This document shows, one piece after another, positions 18,917-27,613 of a DNA stretch of 64,000 nt (within the stretch, counting starts at the first letter, position 1; each line of letters opens with the position of its first letter). The DNA is from Lampropedia puyangensis (lineage in GTDB: Bacteria; Pseudomonadota; Gammaproteobacteria; Burkholderiales; Burkholderiaceae_C), in assembly GCF_004833285.1 (NCBI RefSeq), contig NZ_STFG01000001.1, positions 641,287 through 705,286 on the forward strand. Reading direction: 5' to 3'. Below the pieces are notes generated by a model. The model was given only the letters and a program-made list of their open reading frames with translations, was not told the origin of the DNA and searched no databases. The translations under genes were made by a program, and so were the position numbers.

Positions 18917-20134
18917 TTACTGCACCCATGTATTCATTTGAATGATCGGAAGCAGCACGGCCAGAACAATCACCATCACCGCAACTCCCATGGCCACAAT
19001 CAGCAAAGGTTCAAGCATGGTGGCCAGGCGCACGGAGCGTCGCTGCACTTCGCTTTGCATTTGTTTGGCGGCGCGTTCGAGCATCAGTGGCAAGTCGCCT
19101 GTTTGTTCACCCAAGCGGGCAAACATGGGCAGCAGCGCGGGAAAACGTTTTTTTTGTGCAATCGCTGCGGCCAGGGGGGCGCCTTCACGAACCAGTACCA
19201 GGGCATCCATGGCATCGCGGCGCATGGAGCGGTTGCTGACGGTTTCAGCGGCCGCTTGCAGTGATTTCAAAATGGGCACGCCCGCTGCGCTGAGCATGGC
19301 CAGCGTAGAGGCAAAGCGCGATGCATTGAACTGCGCACTGAGTTTTCCTATGACCGGCAAGCGTAACCATGCCGCATCAAATTTTTCCCGTTGTGATGGA
19401 ATGCGCAGCCAGCGGCCTACGCCAAAAATGGCCACTACCAGTGCAATCAGAACCCAAAAACCGTAAGCACGGATCACGCCGCTGATACCCATGAGGATTT
19501 CAGTCAACAAAGGCAGGCGGCGGTTTCCACCCGAAAACACATTGGCCACTTGTGGCACTACATAGCTGAGCAAGAACGTCACAATCACAATGCCCACCAG
19601 CGTGACGATGGCTGGGTACAACGCTGCGCCCACAATCTGCGACTGCAATGCTTGGCGGTTTTCCAGTTCGTCGGCCAGCCGGTCAAGCACATGGCCGAGC
19701 TCCCCGCTTTGCTCGCCGGCACCCACCACTGCGACGTATACGTCTGAAAATTCGTTTGGCCAGGCGCTCAAGGCACGAGCAAAGCTGGTGCCTCCATTGA
19801 TCTCGGCGCGCAAACTGGCCACCAGCCGTTGCTGGCGCTCGTCTTCAGCTTCTTCTGCCAGCATAGCCAAGGCGCGTTCCAGTGTTAAACCTGAAGTCAC
19901 CAAGCCGGCTAACTGCCGCGTCCAAATCGTCAAGTTCGTGGCATTGAATACCTTGCTGCCCCAGTGGCGTTGCGAATGGGCCGCATCTTTACCCTGTGCG
20001 ACGGCTTCAACGGATAAGGGCACTAAGCCTTGCGCACGCAACTGGCTGCGGGCAGAGCGCGCAGAGTCCGCTTCTAACGTGCCTTTGCGAGATTGGCCTT
20101 GCGCGTCGATCGCATCAAAAGAATAAGCAGGCAT
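18917..20134 (-). CDS. gspF: Type II secretion / type IV pilus platform protein (GspF/PilC family)
   Basis: Inner-membrane platform protein that couples the assembly ATPase to pseudopilus growth. The 405 aa have the N-terminal MPAYSFDAIDAQGQSRKGTLEA, two repeated GspF domains (for example TRQLAGLVTSGLTLERALAML and FASTLAMLSAAGVPILKSLQ) and three hydrophobic helices near 170, 220 and 380, as normal for the family. It resembles GspF more than PilC. No gspE, gspG or other secretion gene is visible here, so it is isolated from its machinery. Confidence 0.9.
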   Translation of the reverse strand: MPAYSFDAIDAQGQSRKGTLEADSARSARSQLRAQGLVPLSVEAVAQGKDAAHSQRHWGSKVFNATNLTIWTRQLAGLVTSGLTLERALAMLAEEAEDERQQRLVASLRAEINGGTSFARALSAWPNEFSDVYVAVVGAGEQSGELGHVLDRLADELENRQALQSQIVGAALYPAIVTLVGIVIVTFLLSYVVPQVANVFSGGNRRLPLLTEILMGISGVIRAYGFWVLIALVVAIFGVGRWLRIPSQREKFDAAWLRLPVIGKLSAQFNASRFASTLAMLSAAGVPILKSLQAAAETVSNRSMRRDAMDALVLVREGAPLAAAIAQKKRFPALLPMFARLGEQTGDLPLMLERAAKQMQSEVQRRSVRLATMLEPLLIVAMGVAVMVIVLAVLLPIIQMNTWVQ

Positions 20135-20228
20135 GTGCGTTAATCATGTGGTCTTGAGTAGAGGGTGGAGTTGGTGGCATTGTGCACGCAACCGGCTATC
20201 TGGCACTGTAAGAAAACCGCGTTACCGC

Positions 20229-20780
20229 TTATTGACGGTGACGCCAAGCCCAAGGCGGCGTAGGATTGGCCTGCCCCCATAGCCCTTTGCCACTGCGTTT
20301 GGCGCGTGCTTCTGCAGCAACCAAGTGGGGGTAATCACCTGCCGTGGCGCGATAAGCCCATGCCAGACCGGCCTCCACCATGAAAGTCGCCACATCCTGC
20401 TGTTTGCATTGCAAATCCAACAGGCTGCGCCCGTATTGGTCACGTTCATGTTGCCGCGCCAATGTGAAGGTTTCGCGCAAACATAAGCGCTGCAATGCCT
20501 GGCGCGAGGCTGAACCATAAGGTTGGCGCAACTCGGGCGCATCAATGGCTTTGATACGAATGCGCACCTGTGTGCGGTAGCTGCCTTGCTGGCATTGCGC
20601 GCGCACAGTGTCGCCATCTGAGATTCGGTGAATAGTGCATGACATGGAGCCGCTGGCGGCACGTGAGGCTTGTGATTGACCAGCCGCAGTTTGGCAGCCC
20701 ACCAAGGCTATAGCAACCATGGCTGTCCATAAGCAACGCGAGATGTAGGAAAGAGCAAGAGGCAGGAACATGTTGCGCAT
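20229..20780 (-). CDS. Thermonuclease-like (SNase) lipoprotein
   Basis: A 183-aa exported nuclease of the staphylococcal nuclease family. The N-terminus has a lipoprotein signal with lipobox ALVGC (Cys 29), so it is probably anchored facing the periplasm. SNase features follow: ISDGDTVRAQC, RIKAIDAPELRQPYG, ERDQYGRSLLDL and KRSGKGLWGQ, covering the calcium-binding Asp and catalytic Arg/Glu positions. The start ATG 20780 lies inside a near-perfect palindrome (20770-20805); an alternative ATG at 20771 would shorten it by three residues. Substrate specificity cannot be read from sequence. Confidence 0.87.
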   Translation of the reverse strand: MRNMFLPLALSYISRCLWTAMVAIALVGCQTAAGQSQASRAASGSMSCTIHRISDGDTVRAQCQQGSYRTQVRIRIKAIDAPELRQPYGSASRQALQRLCLRETFTLARQHERDQYGRSLLDLQCKQQDVATFMVEAGLAWAYRATAGDYPHLVAAEARAKRSGKGLWGQANPTPPWAWRHRQ

Positions 20781-20805
20781 TATTTCAAGAAATCATGCGC
20801 AACAT
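20770..20805. repeat. 36-bp near-perfect palindrome over the nuclease start codon
   Basis: Left arm 20770-20786 (ATGTTGCGCATTATTTC) and the reverse complement of 20789-20805 (ATGTTGCGCATGATTTC) match at 16 of 17 positions around a two-base centre. It overlaps the first codons of the SNase lipoprotein gene. It could be an operator, or an RNA hairpin that hides the start codon. Confidence 0.85.
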
Positions 20806-21194
20806 ACGGTTTGGAATGGCATCGCCCTAACAGTAGAGCTGCAGATGGGGCGATGCCTGCTTTCGTATTTAGCGATGACGCGACGTTTTGTCGTATGGAG
20901 TTGTGCAAGGGAAGGATTGGCTGGCGCTGCCCATGGTTTGCGGCATAGAGGATTGGTGCCATTGACATATTGCAGGCACGGGGCATGCTGCAAGGTGCTT
21001 TGAGGATTGGTTTTTTGGGGGCTTTGGCTGGTATTTTTTGACGTGATGCACAAGTCATGGATGTGACGAAAAAAATCGTCTGTCAATAAATTCTTATTTA
21101 ATTGGCATCAACTTGCACTATATTCGCGCACTAGTTTGCGCAGAGCATGCGTGTATCCTCATGAGGAGTAGAGATTGATGACAAGGAGACCATC
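20806..21194. other. Intergenic region upstream of pnt operon
   Basis: About 390 bases between the divergent nuclease and pntA genes. The last 130 bases are AT-rich and should hold the pnt promoter, but I could not fix -35 and -10 boxes. An AAGGAGA ribosome site precedes pntA. No gene is supported. Confidence 0.5.
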
Positions 21195-22325
21195 ATGTTG
21201 ATTGGCGTACCACAGGAAACGGCGCGGGGAGAAACCCGGGTCGCGCTGACCCCGGAAACCGCAAAAAAACTCATTGCCCAAGGGCATGCGATTCGCGTGC
21301 AAAGTGGGGCGGGTGTGGCTGCATCTGTTACTGATGAAGCCTATCGCAGCGTGGGTGTTGAAGTTGTTGATGCGGCTGCAGCATGGGCTGCCGAGGTAAT
21401 TTTAAAGGTGCGTGCTCCATCCGATAGCGAGCTGGCACTGATGACGCCCGGCGCGGTATTGGTCGGGATGCTCAATCCATTTGATACGGCCGGCCTGCAG
21501 CGTATCGCTGCGGCCAACGTCACTGCGTTTGCGCTCGAAGCTGCCCCACGCACCACCCGCGCGCAGAGTATGGATGTGCTTTCATCGCAGGCCAACATTG
21601 CAGGTTACAAGGCGGTGGTCATGGCCGCCAATGCGTACCAGCGCTTCTTCCCTATGTTGATGACAGCCGCTGGCACGGTCAAAGCTGCTAAAGTGGTCGT
21701 TTTGGGAGTCGGGGTTGCTGGCTTGCAGGCCATTGCTACGGCTAAGCGTTTGGGCGCGACCATTGAGGCCAGTGATGTGCGCCCTAGCGTGAAAGAACAG
21801 GTTGAATCTCTGGGCGCCAAATTCATTGATGTGCCTTATGAAACCGCAGAAGAGAAAGAAGCTGCTGAGGGCGTTGGTGGCTATGCCCGTCCGATGCCTC
21901 AGAGTTGGCTGGATCGGCAAAAAATTGAGGTTGCCAAGCGCGTGGCTGCCGCTGACGTAGTGATTACGACTGCGCTGATTCCTGGCCGCGCAGCCCCTAC
22001 GCTGGTGACTGCGGAAATGGTGCAGGCGATGAAGCCGGGCTCAGTGATTGTGGACTTGGCTGCAGGGCGCGGACCTGATGGTGTGGGCGGCAACTGCCCT
22101 TTGACTGAAACTGATACCACAGTGCAAAAGCATGGCGTGACGTTGATTGGGGAGTCAAATTTACCCGCGTTGGTTGCTGCAGATGCCTCACAGCTGTATG
22201 CGCGCAATGTGCTGGATTTCCTCAAACTCATTTTGCCAAAAGACCAAGGGCTTCAGATTGATTTGGAAGATGACATCGTGGCTGCCTGCCTGATGAGCCG
22301 TGATGGAAAGGTGACCAAACCATGA
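21195..22325 (+). CDS. pntA: NAD(P) transhydrogenase subunit alpha, part 1 (PntAA)
   Basis: NAD(H)-binding domain I of the proton-translocating transhydrogenase, which uses the proton gradient to pass hydride from NADH to NADP+. The 376 aa comprise the alanine dehydrogenase/PNT N-terminal half ([20 protein letters not shown]) and the Rossmann domain [20 protein letters not shown] with [13 protein letters not shown]. It ends without membrane helices; those are in the separate pntAB, the Rhodospirillum-like three-gene layout. A strong AAGGAGA ribosome site precedes ATG 21195. Its stop overlaps the panD start. Confidence 0.95.
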   Translation: MLIGVPQETARGETRVALTPETAKKLIAQGHAIRVQSGAGVAASVTDEAYRSVGVEVVDAAAAWAAEVILKVRAPSDSELALMTPGAVLVGMLNPFDTAGLQRIAAANVTAFALEAAPRTTRAQSMDVLSSQANIAGYKAVVMAANAYQRFFPMLMTAAGTVKAAKVVVLGVGVAGLQAIATAKRLGATIEASDVRPSVKEQVESLGAKFIDVPYETAEEKEAAEGVGGYARPMPQSWLDRQKIEVAKRVAAADVVITTALIPGRAAPTLVTAEMVQAMKPGSVIVDLAAGRGPDGVGGNCPLTETDTTVQKHGVTLIGESNLPALVAADASQLYARNVLDFLKLILPKDQGLQIDLEDDIVAACLMSRDGKVTKP

Positions 22326-22696
22326 ACCGCATCATGTTGCGTGCCAAGCTACACCGCGCCACAGTGACGGAAGCAGATCTGCATTACGAGGGGTCTTGCG
22401 GCATTGACGAGGACCTGATGGATGCGGCCAATATGCGCGAGTTCGAGAAAATCGAGCTCTACAACGTCAACAACGGTGAGCGGTTTTCCACTTACATCAT
22501 CAAGGCGCCGCGTGGTTCAGGGGCGATATCGCTCAATGGCGCTGCAGCACGTCGCGCGCATGTGGGTGACTTGCTCATCATTTGTACTTATGCACCGATG
22601 AGTGAAGAAGCTGCCGCGGTGTACCAACCCACGATCGTTTTATTGGGTGAGAACAACCGAATCACATCGATCAAACCGCCTAATCCTTCGCTTTAA
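22322..22696 (+). CDS. panD: Aspartate 1-decarboxylase PanD proenzyme
   Basis: Pyruvoyl-dependent enzyme making beta-alanine from L-aspartate for pantothenate and coenzyme A. The 124 aa have the family start [20 protein letters not shown] and the self-cleavage site YEGSCGID, where the Gly-Ser bond is split to give the pyruvoyl group; [15 protein letters not shown] and the C-terminal NNRITSI also fit. The ATG overlaps the pntA stop by four bases and pntAB follows 25 bases later, so it is translated inside the transhydrogenase operon. This placement is unusual compared with panBCD operons. Confidence 0.95.
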   Translation: MNRIMLRAKLHRATVTEADLHYEGSCGIDEDLMDAANMREFEKIELYNVNNGERFSTYIIKAPRGSGAISLNGAAARRAHVGDLLIICTYAPMSEEAAAVYQPTIVLLGENNRITSIKPPNPSL

Positions 22697-22721
22697 ACCG
22701 ATTCACAACAGGAGAGCCACC

Positions 22722-23051
22722 ATGGAGTTTGTATCCCCCATCGTGACCAATTTGATTATTTTTGTACTAGCCATTTACGTGGGTTACCACGTGGTCTGGA
22801 CAGTGACCCCCGCATTGCACACCCCTTTGATGGCGGTGACCAATGCCATTTCAGCCATTGTGATTGTGGGCGCCATGCTGGCAGCAGCACTCACTGAAAC
22901 TCCACTGGGAAAAACCATAGGCGTGCTGGCGGTGGCCTTGGCTGCGGTCAATGTGTTTGGCGGTTTTCTTGTCACACGCCGCATGCTGGAAATGTTCAAG
23001 AAGAAAGAACGCAAAGCAGCGCCCAAGACTGAAGGAGGCAATGCATCATGA
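22722..23051 (+). CDS. pntAB: NAD(P) transhydrogenase subunit alpha, part 2 (PntAB)
   Basis: Membrane part of the alpha subunit of proton-translocating transhydrogenase, 109 aa with three or four hydrophobic helices (TNLIIFVLAIYVGYHVVW; AISAIVIVGAMLAAALT; IGVLAVALAAVNVFGGFLVT) and a basic C-terminal tail. The ATG at 22722 has an AGGAGA ribosome site; the frame is open upstream but overlaps panD. The last codons overlap the pntB start by four bases, pointing to coupled translation. Confidence 0.95.
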   Translation: MEFVSPIVTNLIIFVLAIYVGYHVVWTVTPALHTPLMAVTNAISAIVIVGAMLAAALTETPLGKTIGVLAVALAAVNVFGGFLVTRRMLEMFKKKERKAAPKTEGGNAS

Positions 23052-24469
23052 GCATGAACCTCGTCACTTTGTTGTATCTGGTCGCCAGTGTCTGCTTTAT
23101 TCAGGCGCTGAAAGGCCTTTCGCACCCCACAACATCGATCCGTGGCAACGTGTTTGGCATGGCAGGCATGTTGATTGCTGTGGTAACTACGGCAGCCCTG
23201 ATCGTTAAGCTTGCCGGTGGTGCCATGGGTTTAGGGTGGGTCATTCTTGGCCTGCTGGTGGGCGGCACAGCAGGCTCGATCATGGCCAAACGTGTTGAGA
23301 TGACCAAAATGCCTGAACTGGTCGCTTTCATGCACAGCATGATTGGCCTGGCCGCTGTGTTCATTGCCATTGCGGCGGTGGCAGAGCCTTGGGCCTTCAG
23401 TATTTCCGCGCATGGTCAGCCGATTCCTGGTGGTAACCGGGTGGAGTTGGCGCTTGGAGCCTTCATTGGCGCCATTACCTTCACAGGCTCTGTGATTGCG
23501 TTTGGCAAGCTGTCAGGAAAATACAAATTCCGTCTGTTCCAAGGTAAACCGGTGCAATTTGCTGGGCAGCATTGGTTGAATTTGGGGTTGGGGCTGCTCG
23601 CTGCCTTCTTTATTTTTGGCTTCTGGCACAGCCAAAGCTGGCTAGACATTCTCTTGGTCGTTGCACTGGGTTTTGCGTTGGGTGTGCTGCTCATCATTCC
23701 GATTGGAGGCGCTGACATGCCCGTAGTGGTGTCCATGCTCAACAGCTATTCTGGCTGGGCGGCTGCTGGCATCGGTTTCTCGCTCAACAACTCCATGCTG
23801 ATCATTGCGGGCTCTCTGGTTGGTAGCTCTGGCGCGATCTTGAGCTACATCATGTGCAAGGCCATGAACCGCAGTTTCTTCAATGTGATTCTGGGCGGTT
23901 TCGGGGGGGATGCCACTGCAGCTGCAGCGGGAGAACAAGCACAGCGCAATGTTAAAAGTGGCAGTGCCGATGATGCCGCCTTCGTACTGGGCAATGCTGA
24001 AAGCGTGGTGATCGTGCCCGGTTATGGCTTGGCTGTGGCCCGTGCGCAGCACGCTGTGAAAGAGCTGGCTGCCAAGCTGACGGAGAAAGGCATTGATGTC
24101 AAATACGCCATTCATCCTGTGGCAGGGCGCATGCCTGGTCACATGAACGTGTTGTTGGCTGAAGCTGAAGTGCCTTACGACCAAGTCTTTGAAATGGAAG
24201 ACATCAATGGCGAGTTTGGGCAAGTCGATGTAGCGATCATTCTGGGGGCCAACGATGTGGTTAACCCTGCTGCACATGTCAAAGGCAGTGCCATTTATGG
24301 CATGCCGATTCTCGAGGCTTACAAAGCTAAAACCGTGATCGTGAACAAGCGATCCATGGCTGCTGGTTACGCTGGGTTGGACAACGAACTGTTCTACATG
24401 GACAAAACCATGATGGTTTTTGGCGATGCCAAAAAAGTGGTGGAAGACATGACCAAGGCCATTGAGTAA
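23048..24469 (+). CDS. pntB: NAD(P) transhydrogenase subunit beta (PntB)
   Basis: Beta subunit of the membrane transhydrogenase, 473 aa. About nine N-terminal membrane helices form most of the proton channel, then the NADP(H)-binding domain III occupies the last 180 residues (SVVIVPGYGLAVARAQHAVK, HPVAGRMPGHMNVLLAEA, VIVNKRSMAAGYAGLDNELF). It is the last gene of the pnt unit and is followed by a strong terminator. With pntA and pntAB it supplies NADPH. Confidence 0.96.
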   Translation: MSMNLVTLLYLVASVCFIQALKGLSHPTTSIRGNVFGMAGMLIAVVTTAALIVKLAGGAMGLGWVILGLLVGGTAGSIMAKRVEMTKMPELVAFMHSMIGLAAVFIAIAAVAEPWAFSISAHGQPIPGGNRVELALGAFIGAITFTGSVIAFGKLSGKYKFRLFQGKPVQFAGQHWLNLGLGLLAAFFIFGFWHSQSWLDILLVVALGFALGVLLIIPIGGADMPVVVSMLNSYSGWAAAGIGFSLNNSMLIIAGSLVGSSGAILSYIMCKAMNRSFFNVILGGFGGDATAAAAGEQAQRNVKSGSADDAAFVLGNAESVVIVPGYGLAVARAQHAVKELAAKLTEKGIDVKYAIHPVAGRMPGHMNVLLAEAEVPYDQVFEMEDINGEFGQVDVAIILGANDVVNPAAHVKGSAIYGMPILEAYKAKTVIVNKRSMAAGYAGLDNELFYMDKTMMVFGDAKKVVEDMTKAIE

Positions 24470-24530
24470 GCCCGCTTGCCACTGTTACCACTGAGGTGGA
24501 GAACGCTAGCGTCCATCACCTAAAACCACA

Positions 24531-24575
24531 AAAACGGGGTGCACAAAGCAATCACTTTGTGTACCCCGTTTTATT
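24531..24575 (+). terminator. Rho-independent terminator of the pnt operon
   Basis: Eighteen-base arms AAAACGGGGTGCACAAAG (24531-24548) and CTTTGTGTACCCCGTTTT (24555-24572) pair with one mismatch around a six-base loop and end in T-rich sequence, 60 bases after pntB. It may act in both directions. Confidence 0.93.
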
Positions 24576-24700
24576 TCGTTTGTATAGTCCGCGCATAGCA
24601 CAGGCTTATGCAAAGGATACTGGCGTGTAGTGGTGATATCGCCCTGACGTGGCAGACCCATGCAGCAAAGCTTGTTTCAATCACATAAGAAAGGATCGCA

Positions 24701-25663
24701 ATGCAACGGATCATGGAGTCGTTCTGGCGGGCGCTGATAGACAGCTTTCGTCCCAAAATCATTGCCTTGTCGCTTTTGCCCCTGGGCTTGATTGTGGTGG
24801 CTGCATTGGTGCTGGGGTACCTGTACTGGACCAGCGCGGTGGTGGCTGTGACGGATTGGATGCATGCCAGCACCATCTGGAGTTGGTTTGACGCGCGTTT
24901 GGCCACGATGGGGGTGAGCAATATCACTGCGATATTTGCACCGCTATTGGTGGTGTTGCTGGTGAGTCCTGTACTGGTGATCACCAGCTTGCTTTTAGTC
25001 ACCATGCTGATGACGCCCGCTATGGCCAAACAAGTGGCGCAAAAGCGGTTTCCTGGCATGCAGCCCCAACCGGGGGCCACCTTTTGGCGCAGCTTGGCGT
25101 GGTCGGCATCGTCTACCTGTTTGGCTTTTCTGGCTTTGGTGGTGACCTTGCCGTTGTGGTTGATTCCACCTCTGGCGCTGATCTTGCCACCACTGATTTG
25201 GGGCTGGTTGGCTTATCGCGTGATGAGTTTTGACGCGCTGGTGGAGTACACAACGGCAGACGAGCGTAAGCTGATTGTCCAAGAGCACCGTTGGCCATTG
25301 CTGCTCATTGGGGTGGTGTGTGGTTTCCTGAGTGCAGCGCCAAGCGTGGTCTGGGCATCTGGGGTGATTTTCGCCTTTGCCTTTGTTGCCTTGGTTCCAA
25401 TTGCTGTGTGGTTATTCACCTGGGTGTTTGCATTGACTTCGCTTTGGTACGCCCATTACTGCCTCAGCGTTGTTGCAGAGCGGCGGGGGCCTCAGGTGCT
25501 GGTGCGCGATGCCTCAGGCGACAACACGGGGGGCACTAACAGTGCTGAGGCGGCTGAACCTGCACCATCTGCACCAAGCGTCACTTCTGCACCATCATCG
25601 CCTGCTGCGCTCTTGGGCAATGGTGCGGCGGGCAGAGCGGGCGATGCTCCAGGCAGTGACTGA
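24701..25663 (+). CDS. EI24 domain membrane protein
   Basis: Inner-membrane protein of the EI24/CysZ-like superfamily, 320 aa. The N-terminal 265 residues hold several hydrophobic helices (LSLLPLGLIVVAALVLGYLY; IFAPLLVVLLVSPVLVITSL; LALVVTLPLWLIPPLALILP) and the family segment WGWLAYRVMSFDALVEY. The last 50 residues are an Ala/Ser/Pro-rich tail, probably disordered. An AAAGGA ribosome site precedes ATG 24701. CysZ relatives carry sulfate, but this branch is uncharacterised and I do not assign a substrate. It stands alone between the pnt terminator and the convergent hemG operon. Confidence 0.85.
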   Translation: MQRIMESFWRALIDSFRPKIIALSLLPLGLIVVAALVLGYLYWTSAVVAVTDWMHASTIWSWFDARLATMGVSNITAIFAPLLVVLLVSPVLVITSLLLVTMLMTPAMAKQVAQKRFPGMQPQPGATFWRSLAWSASSTCLAFLALVVTLPLWLIPPLALILPPLIWGWLAYRVMSFDALVEYTTADERKLIVQEHRWPLLLIGVVCGFLSAAPSVVWASGVIFAFAFVALVPIAVWLFTWVFALTSLWYAHYCLSVVAERRGPQVLVRDASGDNTGGTNSAEAAEPAPSAPSVTSAPSSPAALLGNGAAGRAGDAPGSD

Positions 25664-25730
25664 GCCAGATGCTCTAGGCTGAACTGGTTTGCGTTTTTTA
25701 CCAAACGCGATCGCGGCTTACGCCTGATTT

Positions 25731-26318
25731 TTACAGGCCTGCTTGGGCTGCAATGGCATGGGCCCAGCAGCGCACGGCTTTCCAATCGGTGTACTCGCTG
25801 TTGGTTGATGGATTGGTCTCGCCCCCTGTGATGCGCATGATCAAGCGGATCATGGCTTTGTCCAGCCAACCATAGCGGGGGTAGCGCAGCGCGCCTGCAA
25901 ATACGGCAACTGTTTCTGGATGCCAGCCGCGCCGATGCATGCGTTGGAGAAAGCGCCGCGTATAGGGATGGGTCTGTGGCGTGTTCTTTTCTGGCTTGCG
26001 GGCGGTCAGGCTCACCGAGGCAAAGGCTGTGGGCACATTGGCTAGCCAAGTTTTGTTGGCTTCAATAAAGGATTCGAGTTCGGGGGCAAAGTGGCCATAG
26101 CGGATCGAGGCAATCAACACCACACCGGCAACTTTTCCCTTGGACGTAGCCCATGCTGGAATTGGGTGGTGGCCTTCTTCTTGTGATGACAGGGCTGCAG
26201 CCAGTGAAGTGACGGGGGCGCTAAAGCCTCGTGCTGACAGTTCAGCGGCCACGACATGGGCAATTTTTTCGGCTTGCCCAAAACGGCTGGCATGCAAGAT
26301 GGCGATCGTTGAGGGCAT
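25731..26318 (-). CDS. hemG: HemG, menaquinone-dependent protoporphyrinogen IX dehydrogenase
   Basis: Flavodoxin-fold enzyme that oxidises protoporphyrinogen IX to protoporphyrin IX in haem synthesis, passing electrons to quinone. The 195 aa match E. coli HemG in distinctive stretches: LIASIRYGHFAPELESFI, LTARKPEKNTPQT, FAGALRYPRYGWLDKAMI and IMRITGGETN followed by YTDW. The family insert that distinguishes HemG from plain flavodoxins is present. It lies 24 bases after the J-domain gene and likely belongs to the mfd operon. HemG is best known from gammaproteobacteria; many betaproteobacteria use HemJ or HemY instead. Confidence 0.9.
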   Translation of the reverse strand: MPSTIAILHASRFGQAEKIAHVVAAELSARGFSAPVTSLAAALSSQEEGHHPIPAWATSKGKVAGVVLIASIRYGHFAPELESFIEANKTWLANVPTAFASVSLTARKPEKNTPQTHPYTRRFLQRMHRRGWHPETVAVFAGALRYPRYGWLDKAMIRLIMRITGGETNPSTNSEYTDWKAVRCWAHAIAAQAGL

Positions 26319-26342
26319 GAATCTCAGGCTTTCTGCGGTGCA

Positions 26343-27572
26343 TCACCGAAATGTGAAGCCGCTGCTGGCCAATGTGTGGAGCATTTTTTCATGCTGCATT
26401 TGCTTTTCGATGGCTTTGCGGGTGTTGTTTAGCCAGCGTTTGAGCCCTTTGCTGGTTTGCAGCAACGTCAATTGCTCTTCAATCTCTGCGATTTCTTCTT
26501 GCGTGCCCTCGACAAAATCCGTGATGATCGATTTGAAATCTTTCGAGGTGACGCTGCAGATCGGGTCAAGGTGGTAACGCATTTTGAACTGTGCCTGCAC
26601 TTGCAATAATTCGATTTTCAGCTCTTCACTTTGCTGCGTTAGCACGCGGTTGTAGTGTGAGAGTTGGGTGTCAGCCAACTGTGAGAGTTTGTTGGGATCG
26701 ATCTGTTCAACCTCTAACTGCAGTTGCAACAACTGCAGCAAATCCTTGGTGCGGTAAGCCGCGGTGACGCGCTGCATCAGCGCGGTTTTGCGTTCGCGTT
26801 CGGTTGGGTCAGGCTCGCGGTCGGGGTGTAGCGCGCTGCTGAGCTTGCGGAAAATGCTCTGCAGCGACTGGCTGGCCTGCTGTTCGGCTTCTCGTTGCTC
26901 TTGGAGTTTTTTCTGCTTGGCTTGCTCGCGCTTTTGCTGCGCTTTGGTCTGGGGTTTGGTTTTTGCTTCTGTTTGATGGCCTGCTCGATGCGGTTGGGTG
27001 GTGTCATCACTTTCGGCTTGCTCTTGTTGCAGGCGCTGCAGCATGCGCGCTATGAATGCTTCTGGATTGTCCAGGTCAATGTCTTCCTGGCTCAGGTCCA
27101 TGCCCAACATGTCTTCCATTTGTGCGCGAATTTGCTCTTTGGCTTCGTTCATTTGCGCTTCAAGCGTGCTGTCGCTGTGCTTGTCATAAAGGGCATGCAA
27201 TTGCTCGCGACTGGGCTCGTCCATGGCCGGTTTTTGGAGCAATTCTTCGCACAAATCAAGCACTACGTCGGACAGCGTTTCGAGGTCGGCTTCAGTGAGT
27301 TTGATGGTCGCGTTTGCGTTGTCCAATAGGCAGGCCAATTGCCAGTTCAGCAGGTTCTTTTTTTGCTCAAGAGGAACGTACTCTGTACGCCAAAGGTTTT
27401 GAAAAACAGCCTCTTCCTGCTCCCATTTCTTCAGGGCATCGCCTTGGCGTTGCAGTTTTTTTACCAAGTTGTTGAAATGCTTTTGCGCAGGGGTAAAGGT
27501 TTGTGCTCCTGTGGGGGCAATGGCCAATTGCTGCAGTAACTGTTTGCTTGGTGCAGATTCAGGCGAGGGCAT
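26343..27572 (-). CDS. J-domain-like protein with HPD motif and long coiled coils
   Basis: A 409-aa cytoplasmic protein whose best feature is a J-like segment near 238-290 (LQSIFRKLSSALHPDREPDP), including the HPD tripeptide at 249-251 that J-proteins use to stimulate DnaK. The J segment is short and followed by helices rich in Gln, Leu and Glu. The charged stretch at about 180-236 and the C-terminal 300-395 look like coiled coils. There are no DnaJ zinc fingers. It lies 41 bases after mfd and 24 bases before hemG. A DnaK co-chaperone role is inferred from HPD alone; the client is unknown. Confidence 0.75.
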   Translation of the reverse strand: MPSPESAPSKQLLQQLAIAPTGAQTFTPAQKHFNNLVKKLQRQGDALKKWEQEEAVFQNLWRTEYVPLEQKKNLLNWQLACLLDNANATIKLTEADLETLSDVVLDLCEELLQKPAMDEPSREQLHALYDKHSDSTLEAQMNEAKEQIRAQMEDMLGMDLSQEDIDLDNPEAFIARMLQRLQQEQAESDDTTQPHRAGHQTEAKTKPQTKAQQKREQAKQKKLQEQREAEQQASQSLQSIFRKLSSALHPDREPDPTERERKTALMQRVTAAYRTKDLLQLLQLQLEVEQIDPNKLSQLADTQLSHYNRVLTQQSEELKIELLQVQAQFKMRYHLDPICSVTSKDFKSIITDFVEGTQEEIAEIEEQLTLLQTSKGLKRWLNNTRKAIEKQMQHEKMLHTLASSGFTFR

Positions 27573-27613
27573 GTCGTCGAAAAGCTGGGTTTGGGTGGAA
27601 TTTATGGTGGCAT

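Noticed and set aside
24501..24522. Small palindrome around ACGCTAGCGT after pntB
   Set aside because: Short and next to a much stronger terminator; no separate role is supported.
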